DNA of 42,356 nt from Planctomycetota bacterium (lineage in GTDB: Bacteria; Planctomycetota; B15-G4). The notes beneath the pieces are model-generated. The model did not search any database and was not told the origin of the DNA. It worked only from the letters and a program-made list of their open reading frames with translations. The first letter of the stretch is position 1. The number at the start of each line of letters is the position of its first letter. The stretch lies in contig QNBX01000018.1 in NCBI GenBank assembly GCA_003644265.1, positions 1 to 42,356 of the forward strand, given 5' to 3'. Positions 17,947 through 26,876 of the stretch are shown here, in pieces. A program made the translations under genes and the position numbers.

Positions 17947-20900
17947 AGCTCGCCGCTCTCCCGGTCGTCGTCGTCGCCGCCGCCATCCGGAGGGCCGTCG
18001 CCCAGTCCCGCGAGGGCGTCGATCTGCTGCGCCAGCAAAGCGATGGTGGGCAGCTCGAACAGCGCGGCCAGGCCCAGCTCCACGCGCCAGGTCTCGCGCA
18101 CACGCGCCAGCACGCGCGTGGCCAGCAGCGAGTGGCCTCCCAGATCGAAGAAGTCGTCGTCCAGGCCGGCCTGCGCCACGCCCAGCAGGTCGCACCAGAT
18201 GGCGGCCAGGCCGCGCTCGGTCTCACTGTTTGGCTCGCGGAACGTGGCCTGGCTCTGGGACAGGAACCAGCTGGGGTCGGGCAGGGCCCGGCGGTCCACC
18301 TTGCCGTTGGCGGTGAGCGGCAGAGACTCCAGCATGACGAAGGCCGCGGGCACCATGTAGCCGGGCAGGCGCTGGTCGAGCGCGTCGCGCAGACGCGGCG
18401 CCAACTTGCGGGTCATGATGGCCTGCAGCGGGTGGTTTCCGTAGTGGGTCCAGGGCCGCTGCTGCGCCGGTGGCGCGGGGAAGGCCGGGTCGACGCTCAG
18501 GTCCTTGCGGGTGAAGATCACGTCGAAGCGTCCGTCCGGCGAGTCCATGCCCCAGCCCAGGGTCACGCGGTACGGCAACGTCGCCTCCAGCGCGCACAGG
18601 GCGGCGGGCTGGACACCCTCCCCGGCCATGCGCTCGCTGAGCTGCTCCCGGAAGCTCCCGGCGATGGTGGCCTCGCCGTTCTGCTCGCCGTACACCAGCC
18701 GGGCCGCCGCGGCGCTGGGCCCCAGGGTGCGGGCGTTGGGCACGCCGCGCAGGGCGAGCTGCTCGGGGCCGTCCCCGGTCAGGCGCGCGACCAGCCCGTC
18801 CAGGCCGCCCTCGAGGCGGTCCCAGTCGAGCCACTCCAGCTTCGAGTCCGCCGCGGGCTGCGGGCCCACGTGCAACACGACCTGATAGCGGAAGCGCGTG
18901 AGCTCGTTGTCGGCCTCACCGCGCTTGGGGCTCACATCGACACGGGTCACCCGCGGCAGGCTGCGACCCAGGGCATGGAAGAAGGCCGGGTCGATGACCA
19001 GCTCCTCCTCCTGAGCCAGGTGCTGCTGCACGCGGCCGGACAGCTCGTCGAGTGAGAGCTCGGACTCGGATTGAAAGAGCTGCACCGAGGCGTGGTACGC
19101 CGCCAGCAGGCGCAGGTCGCGCACGTCCCCCACGTGCACGCGCCCGCCCTCAGCGGTGGCCGCCACGACCAACTCAAGCACCGTGCGCAGGTACTCCACG
19201 CTGGGGAAGTACTGGATCACCGAGTTGATCAGCACGGCGTCGAAGCTGGCCGGCTCCAGGTCAGTGAGCTCGTGGGCCTGGCCGTGGCGCAGCTCCACCT
19301 TGTCGGCCAGCTCGGGCCGGGCGGCCACGTGCTGACCCACGGAATCGATGGCGGCCTGGCTGATGTCGCAGCCCAGATAGCGCTCGGCCGCGGGCGCCAC
19401 ACGGAACATCAACAGCCCCGTGCCGCAGCCGATCTCAAGCACCCGCCGCGGCGCCGGGGCCAGGATGGCGCCCACCGTCTCGTCGACCCACTCGCGCATC
19501 TCCAGCGGGGGAATGGGCGCGGCGGTGTAGCTGCTGTTCCAGCCCACGATGTTGAAGTCGAAGTCCTGGTCGGCGGCCTCGCCGGAGTAGGTGTCGTCGT
19601 AGAGCGACTCCCACTGCGAGACCAGCTCGTCCTGTTCATCGTCGGCGCCGTCGTGATCGGGCACCACGTAGCCCACCAGACGCTTCTCGCCCTGCTCGTC
19701 GTCGAGCAGCGAGACCACGCAGCCCGACACCCAGGGGTGCTCGATCAGGGCCGCCTCGATCTCGCCCAACTCGATGCGGAAGCCGCGGATCTTGACCTGG
19801 CTGTCGTTGCGCCCGATGTACTCCAGGCTGCCGTCCGGCAGGTGCCGGCCCACGTCACCGGTGCGGTACAGGCGCGCACCGGACTGGGCGCTGAACGGAT
19901 CAGGCACGAAGCGCTCGACGTTGAGTTCGGGCCGCGACAGGTAACCCCGGGCCACGCCGGCGCCGCCCACGTAGAACTCGCCCGGTACGCCCGGGGGCAC
20001 CAGCTCGGCGTGCTCGTCCAGCACGTACACAGCCAGGTCCGCCAGGGGCCGGCCGATGACGCTGCGTGAGCCGGCGTCGAGGTCCGCCCGCGACAAAGCA
20101 CGGTAGGTCACGTGCACGGTGGTCTCGGTGATGCCGTACATGTTGACCAGCTGCGGGCGCTGGTCACCGTGCCGGTCGAACCAGGGCGCCAGCATGGCCG
20201 GGTCGAGCGCCTCCCCGCCGAAGATCACCGAGCGCAGGGCCAGCGGGTGGCTGTCAGCCAGGCGTTCGTCCGCCGCCATGAGGCTCTTGAAGGCCGACGG
20301 CGTCTGGCTGAGCACCGTCACGCCCTCCTGCGACAGCAGCTCGTAGAAGGCGTCCGTCTCGCGGCTCACCAGGTAGGGCACGACCACCAGCCGGCCGCCG
20401 TTCAGCAGCGCCCCCCACAGCTCCCAGACCGAGAAGTCGAAGGCGCAGGAGTGGAACAGGCTCCAGACGTCGTCCGGGCCGAAGCCGAAGTGCTCGTCGC
20501 TCGCGTCGAACAGACGCAGCACCATGCCGTGCTCGATCAGCACGCCCTTGGGTCGCCCTGTGGAGCCGGAGGTGTAGATCACGTAGGCCAGGTGCTCGGG
20601 CCGGGTCAGGGGCTCGGGGCGCGTGACCGGCTGCTGGGCCAGGGCGTCGGCGTCCTGATCGAAGCAGACCAGCTCGGCCCCGTGCTCGGGCAGGGCCTCT
20701 CGCTGCGCCTGCTCCGTGAGCAGCAGGCCCACGCCGCTGTCCTCGAGGATGAAGGCGATGCGCTCCGAGGGGTTGGCCAGGTCGAGGGGCACGTAGCCAC
20801 CGCCGGCCTTGAGCACACCCAGGATACCCACCACCTGGCGCAGCCCGCGCTCGAGGCACAGCCCCACCATGACGTCGGGGCCCACGCCACGGCCACGCAA

Positions 20901-23900
20901 CAGGTGCGCGACCTGATTGGCGCGCTGGTCGAGCTCGCGATAGCTGAGCCGCTCGCCGTCGCAGCACAGGGCCACGGCGTCAGGCGCCGCGTCCACCCGG
21001 GCAGCGAAGCGGTCGTGCAGCCCCGCCTCCACCGGGAACGCACGCGCCGTGTCGTTCCACTCCTTGAGCAGCGTGCTGCGCTCGGTGTCGTCCAGCAGCG
21101 GCAGCCGCGAGAGCGCCACGTCGGGCTGGGCCAGCACCGCATCGAGCAGGGTCAGGAAGTGCGCGCCCAGGCGCTCGATGGTGGCGTGGTCGAACAGATC
21201 GCGGTTGTAGCAGAAGCCCGCGCTCATGCCGTCCTGCGTCTCGGACACGTGCAACTCGAGGTCGAAACGCGTGGCGCGCGTGCCTGCATTCAGCGGGACG
21301 ATGGCCAGCCCTGGCAGGGAGAACGGGTCGCGCGTGGCGTTCTGCATGGCGAAGACCACCTGGAAGATCGCGTTGCGGCTCTGGTCGCGTTCTGGGGCCA
21401 GCTCCTCCACCAGGCGCTCAAAGGGCAGGTCCTGGTTCTCGTAGGCGGCCAGCGCGGTGCTGTGCACGCGCCGCACGTGCTGCACGAAGGTGGGGTCGCC
21501 GGACAGATCGGCGCGCAATACCAGACTGTTCACGAAGAAGCCGATCAGCGGTTCGAGTTCGCGCTGGGTGCGGTTGGCCACGGGCGTGCCGATCAGGATG
21601 TCGTCCTGGCCCGTGTAGCGCGACAGCAGCGCCTGGAACACGGCCAAGGTGCCGCTGGCCAGGGTCACGCCATGACGCCGTCCGAGCGCGCGCAGGGCCC
21701 GGGTCTGCTCCACCGGGACGGACACGCTCACGCCGCCGCCGCGGTAGTTCTGGACCGCAGGGCGCGGGTGGTCGGTGGCCAGCTCCAGCACGGGCAGGTC
21801 GCCGGACAGCTGCTCGCGCCAGTAGTCGAGCTGGCGCTCGAGCACGTCGCCCTGGAACCAGGCCCGCTGCCAGTGCACGAAGTCGGCGTAGGACACGCTC
21901 AGCTCGGGCACCACGGGCTCGTCGCCGTCGCGCTCGGCCCGATAGAACTCGAGCAGCTCGCGGTTGAGCACGCCGATGGACCAGCCGTCAAACACGATGT
22001 GGTGCAGCGATAGAAACAGCACGTGCTCCTCAGGGCCGAGGCGCACCAGCGCGGGCAGGAACAACGGCCCCGCCTCCAGGTCGAAGGGCGTCTCGGCGGC
22101 GTCGCGAGCCAGGCGTGCCAGCTCGGCGTCGCGGGCCTCGGGCTCGAGCCCCGACAGATCGATGCGCTCCAACGGCACCTCGAGCGACGGCAGCACGCGC
22201 TGCACGGGCTCGCCGTCCACGGCCACGAAGCGCGTGCGCAGGGCCTCGTGTCGATCGACCACCGACTGGATGGCGTGCGCCAGGCAGTCGGCCTCCAGCG
22301 CGCCGTCGAGGCGGAAGGCCCAGGGCATGTTGTAGGCCCCGCCGGTCCCCATCTGGTCGAGGAACCAGAGCCGCTGCTGCGAGAACGAGAGCGGCTGGTC
22401 GCCGCTGCGCTCGGCGGCCACCAGGGGCACGGCCTGGGCGGGATCGTCCTGGCGCGCGCTGATGATCGCGCTCAGCTCGGAGATGGTGGGGTGCTCGAAC
22501 AGGGCCCGCAGAGGCAGCTCCACCTGCATGGCCGCGCGCACCCGCGACACGAGCTGTGTGGCCTTGAGCGAGTGGCCACCCAGGTCGAAGAAATCGTCGT
22601 GGGCGCCGGGCGAGTCCACATCGAGCACGTCCGCGAACAGCTCGGCCAGCAGCTCCTCCACCGGGCCGCAGGGCGGCACGTGGGCGGCGCGGAGCTCGGC
22701 CGGCGCCAGACCGGGAGCCAGCAGAGCGCGGCGGTCCAACTTGCCTGTGCCTGTGGTGGGCAGGGCCGGGAGCAGCATGGCGCCCGAGGGGACCATGACA
22801 TCGGGCAGGCGCTCGGCCAGGCCGGTCAACACCTCCGAGACGCTGGGCGAGGAGCCCTCGGTCGGCACGTAGTACAGCACCAGCCGGCGGTCGCCGGCGC
22901 GCTCCTCGCGGATGACGGCGGCGGCTTGGGCCACGCCAGGCAGGTTGCCGGCCACGGCCTCCACCTCCCCCAGCTCCACCCGGAAGCCGCGCAGCTTGAC
23001 CTGATCGTCGCGCCGGCCGAGGTACACCATCTGGCCGTCGTGGCCCAGGCGCGCGCGGTCCCCGGTGCGGTACAGGCGTGCGCCAGGTCGATCGCTGAAG
23101 GGGTTGGGCACGAACGCCGCGGCGGTCTTGGCCTCGTCGCCCAGGTAGCCCCGGGCCAGCGCGGCGCCGCCGATGCACAGCTCGCCCACCATGCCCACGG
23201 GCACGGGCGACATGCGCTCGTCGAGCACGTGCAGCTGCACGTTGGCGATGGGCTGACCGATGGGCGGCAGCCGCGGCCACTCGGACGGCGGGCCGCTCAG
23301 CGTGTAGGCCGAGACGACGTGGGCCTCCGTCGGGCCGTACTGATTCTCCATGCGACAGCCGGGCAGCCGCTCGAAGAACGTCACCAGCGCGGTCCCCACG
23401 ACGGGCTGCTCGCCGGCGGTGACGACCTCCTTGAGCGCGGCGGGGAAGAGCTCGCGCTCCACGGCCACGCGCGTCAGCTGGTCGAGGGCCACAAAGGGCA
23501 GGAACAGACGGGCCACCGCGCGCTCATCCAGCAGCTCCAGCAGGGCGCCGGCGTCGCGGCGCAGCTCCTCGTCGATCAGACACAGGCTGCCGCCCGTCCC
23601 CAACGTGGCGAACAGCTCCTGGCACGACACATCGAACACCAACGGCGCGAACTGCAGCGTGATGTCACCGGCGCCCACCAGCGCGTGCTCGGCCTGCCAG
23701 TGCATCAGATTGACCAGCGGTGCGTGGGGCATGGCCACGCCCTTGGGGCGCCCGGTGGAGCCCGAGGTGTAGAGCACGTAGGCCAGATCGTCCGGGGTGA
23801 CGTCGGTCTGGGGCGCGCCCGCAGGCTGGGAGGCGAGCTCCGCGGCGTCCGCATCGAGCTCGACGCGCGGCAGCTGCGGACCTTCGCTCGCCGCCGACAT

Positions 23901-25667
23901 GGCGTCGATCACCGACGCCGTGGCCCCGTGACAGACCACGGCCGCCAGCTCCGCGTCGGCGCGGATGTACGCCAGACGCTCGGCAGGGTGGGCGGGGTCG
24001 AGGGGCACGTAGCCCGCCCCGGCGTTGAGGATGCCCAGCACCCCCACCACCATCTCTGGGGAGCGCTCCACGCACAGTCCCACGCGGTCGCCACGCCGCA
24101 CGCCCAGCTGCTGCAGCCGCTGCGCCAGCCGCCCGGCGGCTTGGCCCAGCTCTGCGTAAGTCAGGGTCTGCTGCCCGCACAGCAGCGCCGGCGCGTCCGG
24201 TGTCTGCGCGACCCAGGCCTGCACCAATTCGTGCAGGCAGAGCGTGTCGGGGTAGGGCACGGCCGTGTCGTTCCACGGCACCAGCACGCCCTGACGCTCC
24301 TCCTCGGTGAGCAACGAGATGTCAGCCAACGTGGCCGGCGCGCGCTGGCCCAGCTGCCGCAGCAGGCTCTGGGTGTGGTCGGCCAGCCGCTCGATGGCCG
24401 CGTCGTCGAAGCGCTCGGCGTCGTACGTCAGCTGCAGACGCAGACCCTGCCCCGGAGTGACCAGCAGCATCAGCGGGTAGCCGGTGCGGTCGAAGGGCGC
24501 CGTGATCTTGACGGACAGCCCGCCGCGGCCCTCGAACGCCGTGGCGTCGAAGGGGTAGTTCTCGAACACGAACAGGCTCTCGAACAGGCGCTGCCCGGCG
24601 GGCACACCTGCCCAGGCGGCGACATCCCAGAGCGGGCTGGTCTCGTGCTCGCGCTGCGCCACCTGTCGCTGCTGCAGATCGGACAGCCAGTCCTCCAGCG
24701 AGGCGTCCCCGGGCAGGGGCACACGCAGCGGCAGGGTGTTGACGAACATGCCCACCATGCCGTCCACGCCCTCCAGCGCAGCCGGCCGGCCCGAGCTGAC
24801 GGTGCCCAGCACGACCTCGTCGTCGCCCATCGAGCGCCCCAGCACCAGCGCCCAGGCGCCTTGCAGCAGGGTGTTGAGGGTGACGCGGGCGGAGGCAGCG
24901 CGGGCGCTCAGGGCGGCCAAGTCCTCAGCGTCGAGGGTGCGCTCCAGGCGGGCATAACGAGCCACGGCCTGGGCGCCGTCGGCGACGCCGACGTCGCCGG
25001 GCAGGCGCGCCGCGCTGGGCGCCCCCGCCATGTTCTCACGCCAGTAGGCCTCAGCCGGAGCCGGGTCCAGGCCGTGCAGCCAGGCGATGTAGTCGCGGTA
25101 CGGGCGCACCTCGGGCAGCGCCGGACGCTCTGCTCGACTCAGCGCGTGGTAGATCTTGAACAAGTCGCCCAGCACCAGCGAACCGCTCCAGCCGTCCAGC
25201 ACGATGTGGTGCAGGGTCCACACCAACGTGTAGCGCTGCTCGCCTGTGCGGATCAGGTCGAGGCGCACCAGCGAGGGCTCGTCCAGCGCAAAACCGCGGG
25301 CGCCGTCCTCGCGCAGAAAGTCCTCGATCCACGCCGCGCGGGCCTCGTCCGAGGGCTGCTCGCGCAGGTCGTGTTCGCGCCAGGGCAGCGTCACCTCGTG
25401 GCGCACGACCTGCGCCGGCTGGGCGCGACCCGTGCCCACGATGGAGGTGCGCAACGCCGCGTGCCGCGCGAACAGCTGCTGCCACGCCTGACGCAGCGTC
25501 TCCGGTTGCAGCCCCTCCAGCTCGATCCGGATCTGCTCGACGTACACGCCGGAGCCCGGCTCGTCCAGCGTGTGGAACAGCATGCCCTGCTGCATGGGCG
25601 AGAGCGGGTAGAGGTCCTGCACGGCAGCGCGCTCGCGCGGGCTACCGGTCGCGACGGGGCCAGTCAT
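17943..25667 (-). CDS. Non-ribosomal peptide synthetase, C-A(Pro-like)-T-C-A(Thr, embedded N-methyltransferase)-T
   Basis: First synthetase of the operon, 2574 residues. Domain order: condensation 15-440 (YPLSPMQQG near 21, HHIVLDG near 151); adenylation from about 478 (YTSGSTGRPKG near 628, pocket D-V-Q-F-V-A-Q-V-V-K, proline-like but with Q in place of the usual H); carrier near 1026; condensation from about 1085 (HHIVFDG near 1220); adenylation from about 1550 with pocket D-F-W-S-I-G-M-V-H-K, one change from the threonine code. A SAM methyltransferase is inserted at about 1990-2400 (LEIGCGTG near 2075), before the last adenylation motif (NGKVDRRA near 2449). The final carrier lies near 2506. 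The C-terminus is an acidic tail (GGGDDDDRESGEL) that may dock to the TubC-type domain of the next protein. The ATG is set by AAGGAG seven nt upstream. The N-terminal C domain has no donor partner in view. Confidence 0.96.
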   Translation of the reverse strand: MTGPVATGSPRERAAVQDLYPLSPMQQGMLFHTLDEPGSGVYVEQIRIELEGLQPETLRQAWQQLFARHAALRTSIVGTGRAQPAQVVRHEVTLPWREHDLREQPSDEARAAWIEDFLREDGARGFALDEPSLVRLDLIRTGEQRYTLVWTLHHIVLDGWSGSLVLGDLFKIYHALSRAERPALPEVRPYRDYIAWLHGLDPAPAEAYWRENMAGAPSAARLPGDVGVADGAQAVARYARLERTLDAEDLAALSARAASARVTLNTLLQGAWALVLGRSMGDDEVVLGTVSSGRPAALEGVDGMVGMFVNTLPLRVPLPGDASLEDWLSDLQQRQVAQREHETSPLWDVAAWAGVPAGQRLFESLFVFENYPFDATAFEGRGGLSVKITAPFDRTGYPLMLLVTPGQGLRLQLTYDAERFDDAAIERLADHTQSLLRQLGQRAPATLADISLLTEEERQGVLVPWNDTAVPYPDTLCLHELVQAWVAQTPDAPALLCGQQTLTYAELGQAAGRLAQRLQQLGVRRGDRVGLCVERSPEMVVGVLGILNAGAGYVPLDPAHPAERLAYIRADAELAAVVCHGATASVIDAMSAASEGPQLPRVELDADAAELASQPAGAPQTDVTPDDLAYVLYTSGSTGRPKGVAMPHAPLVNLMHWQAEHALVGAGDITLQFAPLVFDVSCQELFATLGTGGSLCLIDEELRRDAGALLELLDERAVARLFLPFVALDQLTRVAVERELFPAALKEVVTAGEQPVVGTALVTFFERLPGCRMENQYGPTEAHVVSAYTLSGPPSEWPRLPPIGQPIANVQLHVLDERMSPVPVGMVGELCIGGAALARGYLGDEAKTAAAFVPNPFSDRPGARLYRTGDRARLGHDGQMVYLGRRDDQVKLRGFRVELGEVEAVAGNLPGVAQAAAVIREERAGDRRLVLYYVPTEGSSPSVSEVLTGLAERLPDVMVPSGAMLLPALPTTGTGKLDRRALLAPGLAPAELRAAHVPPCGPVEELLAELFADVLDVDSPGAHDDFFDLGGHSLKATQLVSRVRAAMQVELPLRALFEHPTISELSAIISARQDDPAQAVPLVAAERSGDQPLSFSQQRLWFLDQMGTGGAYNMPWAFRLDGALEADCLAHAIQSVVDRHEALRTRFVAVDGEPVQRVLPSLEVPLERIDLSGLEPEARDAELARLARDAAETPFDLEAGPLFLPALVRLGPEEHVLFLSLHHIVFDGWSIGVLNRELLEFYRAERDGDEPVVPELSVSYADFVHWQRAWFQGDVLERQLDYWREQLSGDLPVLELATDHPRPAVQNYRGGGVSVSVPVEQTRALRALGRRHGVTLASGTLAVFQALLSRYTGQDDILIGTPVANRTQRELEPLIGFFVNSLVLRADLSGDPTFVQHVRRVHSTALAAYENQDLPFERLVEELAPERDQSRNAIFQVVFAMQNATRDPFSLPGLAIVPLNAGTRATRFDLELHVSETQDGMSAGFCYNRDLFDHATIERLGAHFLTLLDAVLAQPDVALSRLPLLDDTERSTLLKEWNDTARAFPVEAGLHDRFAARVDAAPDAVALCCDGERLSYRELDQRANQVAHLLRGRGVGPDVMVGLCLERGLRQVVGILGVLKAGGGYVPLDLANPSERIAFILEDSGVGLLLTEQAQREALPEHGAELVCFDQDADALAQQPVTRPEPLTRPEHLAYVIYTSGSTGRPKGVLIEHGMVLRLFDASDEHFGFGPDDVWSLFHSCAFDFSVWELWGALLNGGRLVVVPYLVSRETDAFYELLSQEGVTVLSQTPSAFKSLMAADERLADSHPLALRSVIFGGEALDPAMLAPWFDRHGDQRPQLVNMYGITETTVHVTYRALSRADLDAGSRSVIGRPLADLAVYVLDEHAELVPPGVPGEFYVGGAGVARGYLSRPELNVERFVPDPFSAQSGARLYRTGDVGRHLPDGSLEYIGRNDSQVKIRGFRIELGEIEAALIEHPWVSGCVVSLLDDEQGEKRLVGYVVPDHDGADDEQDELVSQWESLYDDTYSGEAADQDFDFNIVGWNSSYTAAPIPPLEMREWVDETVGAILAPAPRRVLEIGCGTGLLMFRVAPAAERYLGCDISQAAIDSVGQHVAARPELADKVELRHGQAHELTDLEPASFDAVLINSVIQYFPSVEYLRTVLELVVAATAEGGRVHVGDVRDLRLLAAYHASVQLFQSESELSLDELSGRVQQHLAQEEELVIDPAFFHALGRSLPRVTRVDVSPKRGEADNELTRFRYQVVLHVGPQPAADSKLEWLDWDRLEGGLDGLVARLTGDGPEQLALRGVPNARTLGPSAAAARLVYGEQNGEATIAGSFREQLSERMAGEGVQPAALCALEATLPYRVTLGWGMDSPDGRFDVIFTRKDLSVDPAFPAPPAQQRPWTHYGNHPLQAIMTRKLAPRLRDALDQRLPGYMVPAAFVMLESLPLTANGKVDRRALPDPSWFLSQSQATFREPNSETERGLAAIWCDLLGVAQAGLDDDFFDLGGHSLLATRVLARVRETWRVELGLAALFELPTIALLAQQIDALAGLGDGPPDGGGDDDDRESGEL

Positions 25668-26072
25668 GACTGCGCTCCTTGCGCGGGCGACGGAAACAAC
25701 GGGGAGGACAGGCTGGCGCGTGCAGGCATGGGCAGACGGTGGTCATCAAGGGGGAAGCCGCGAGAGCGCGCCGGGGCGAGCGCCTCGCGGTGGATGATCG
25801 AGCACAGCGTCTGGCCGCGTCGGGCCCGCTGTGGAGTGGACATGCCGGGCAGCCCGGTGCCCCGATCGGCGGCGTCGCCGTGGAGCGGACGCTGCCCGCC
25901 CCGGAGGCCCGGGAGCGGGTCGCGACACTCGACCTCAATGGACGAGCGCATCGGAGAGGGGCGTGGAGAGAGACACACGGGCCGGGAGTCCGTTCCAGAA
26001 CGAGAGCGGCGCAGTGTATCCTGGAGCAAGCGAGCGAGATACATCGTCCACACCATCGAGTAGGTTGCTGCC
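25668..26072. promoter_or_regulatory. Divergent intergenic region between the synthetase operon and the hydrolase pair
   Basis: 405 bp without a credible gene; overlapping reading frames here have arginine/proline-rich shadow composition. It must hold the leftward promoter for the synthetase operon, since no closer upstream region exists, and probably the rightward promoter for the two hydrolase genes. The only AT-richer patch is near 26013-26043, with TATCCT at 26017-26022 as a weak possible -10 for the rightward genes, but no matching -35 is clear. A short inverted repeat, CGTTC-CA-GAACG, lies at 25991-26002 and could be an operator, though arms this short also occur by chance. Confidence 0.5.
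25675..25680 (-). promoter_or_regulatory. Ribosome binding site of the synthetase operon
   Basis: The minus strand reads AAGGAG followed by seven bases and ATG at 25667. This is the strongest ribosome binding site in the left half of the window, and it fixes the start of the first synthetase gene. Confidence 0.75.
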
Positions 26073-26876
26073 ATGTTCCCGCTCTTCTTCGGCAAACCGG
26101 ACCGGCAGCTATACGGTGTCTATCACATGCCGGAGCTCGGCCGGGCCCTGCCCCTGGGCGCGGTGCTGTGCCAGCCGATCCTGCACGAGTACGCCGACGC
26201 CCGGCGGGCGTTCAGGGCACTGGCCGATCGGCTGGCAAAGGCTGGCGTTCACGCCCTGCGCTTCGACTACCAGGGCACAGGAGACTCGGCGGGCAATGGG
26301 GACACCTGCGCCGTGGACCGCTGGCTGGAGGACATCGAGACCGCCATCGACGAGCTGAAGGCCTCTCGGGGCCTGGAGGCCGTCGGCCTGGTGGGCCTGC
26401 GTTTCGGCGCCACCCTGGCCGCCCAGGTGGCCAGCCGGCGGGACGACGTGCCCTTCAGCGTGCTGTGGGAGCCGGTGACCGCGGGCGCGACCTACCTGGA
26501 CCAACTGCGCAAGCTCCAGACGGCCTGGGTCAACTGGGAGTGCCGCACCCGCCCGTCGGCCCGCAGCCAGGCGTCGCAGGTCGAGGTCTTCGGGCACCCC
26601 CTGAGCGAGCAGCTGGCCGCAGGCCTGGCCCGGACCGACCTGCCCCCCTTGAGTGGGCTGCGCAGCGCGCGCAGCCTGTTCGTGGACGAGGGCTCCGCCC
26701 AGGGCGGCGAGAGCCTGCGCCGTGAGGCGGCACTTCGGGACACCCAGGTGCAAGCCTGCCACATCGACGGTGGGCAGGTCTGGCGTCGGGAGTTCGACGG
26801 GGCCCAGGCCCAGGTGCCGTTCGAGCTGCTCTCGCAGGTGACGAACTGGATCCGTGAGGGAGCCGAGACACCGTGA
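26073..26876 (+). CDS. Alpha/beta-hydrolase-fold protein with Arg at the nucleophile position (resembles exosortase-associated hydrolase 2)
   Basis: 267 residues, soluble, no signal peptide. The fold is recognisable from the N-terminal strand ending in QPILHEYADARR, the FDYQGTGDS turn near 64-72, and the nucleophile elbow at 108-112. The elbow reads G-L-R-F-G, so Arg110 takes the place of the catalytic Ser. I see no clear catalytic His near the C-terminus. From memory, the second hydrolase of exosortase A / exopolysaccharide loci has a similar GLRLG elbow, so the protein may belong to that family and may not hydrolyse anything. The next gene starts inside its stop codon, so the two products are probably made together. 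A modest AGG sits upstream of the ATG. Function unknown; fold assignment fairly sure. Confidence 0.88.
   Translation: MFPLFFGKPDRQLYGVYHMPELGRALPLGAVLCQPILHEYADARRAFRALADRLAKAGVHALRFDYQGTGDSAGNGDTCAVDRWLEDIETAIDELKASRGLEAVGLVGLRFGATLAAQVASRRDDVPFSVLWEPVTAGATYLDQLRKLQTAWVNWECRTRPSARSQASQVEVFGHPLSEQLAAGLARTDLPPLSGLRSARSLFVDEGSAQGGESLRREAALRDTQVQACHIDGGQVWRREFDGAQAQVPFELLSQVTNWIREGAETP

Noticed and set aside
17947..18195. N-terminal extension of the hybrid synthetase to the ATG at 18195
   Set aside because: It would overlap the previous gene by 250 bp and encode Arg/Gly/Pro-rich sequence before an intact docking domain that begins at a GTG.
3140..23790. Recurring near-identical stretches such as the TSGSTG-coding segments, seen as possible dispersed repeats
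   Set aside because: They are the conserved core motifs of homologous adenylation domains, not mobile or regulatory repeats.
25991..26002. Inverted repeat GTTC-CA-GAAC as a LexA-type box
   Set aside because: The half-sites are in the opposite order and spacing from LexA boxes, and five-base arms are expected by chance many times in a window this size.
22023..26063. Plus-strand open frame of about 1350 codons running into the divergent region
   Set aside because: Antisense to the first synthetase; composition is that of a shadow and it ends just before the true hydrolase start.
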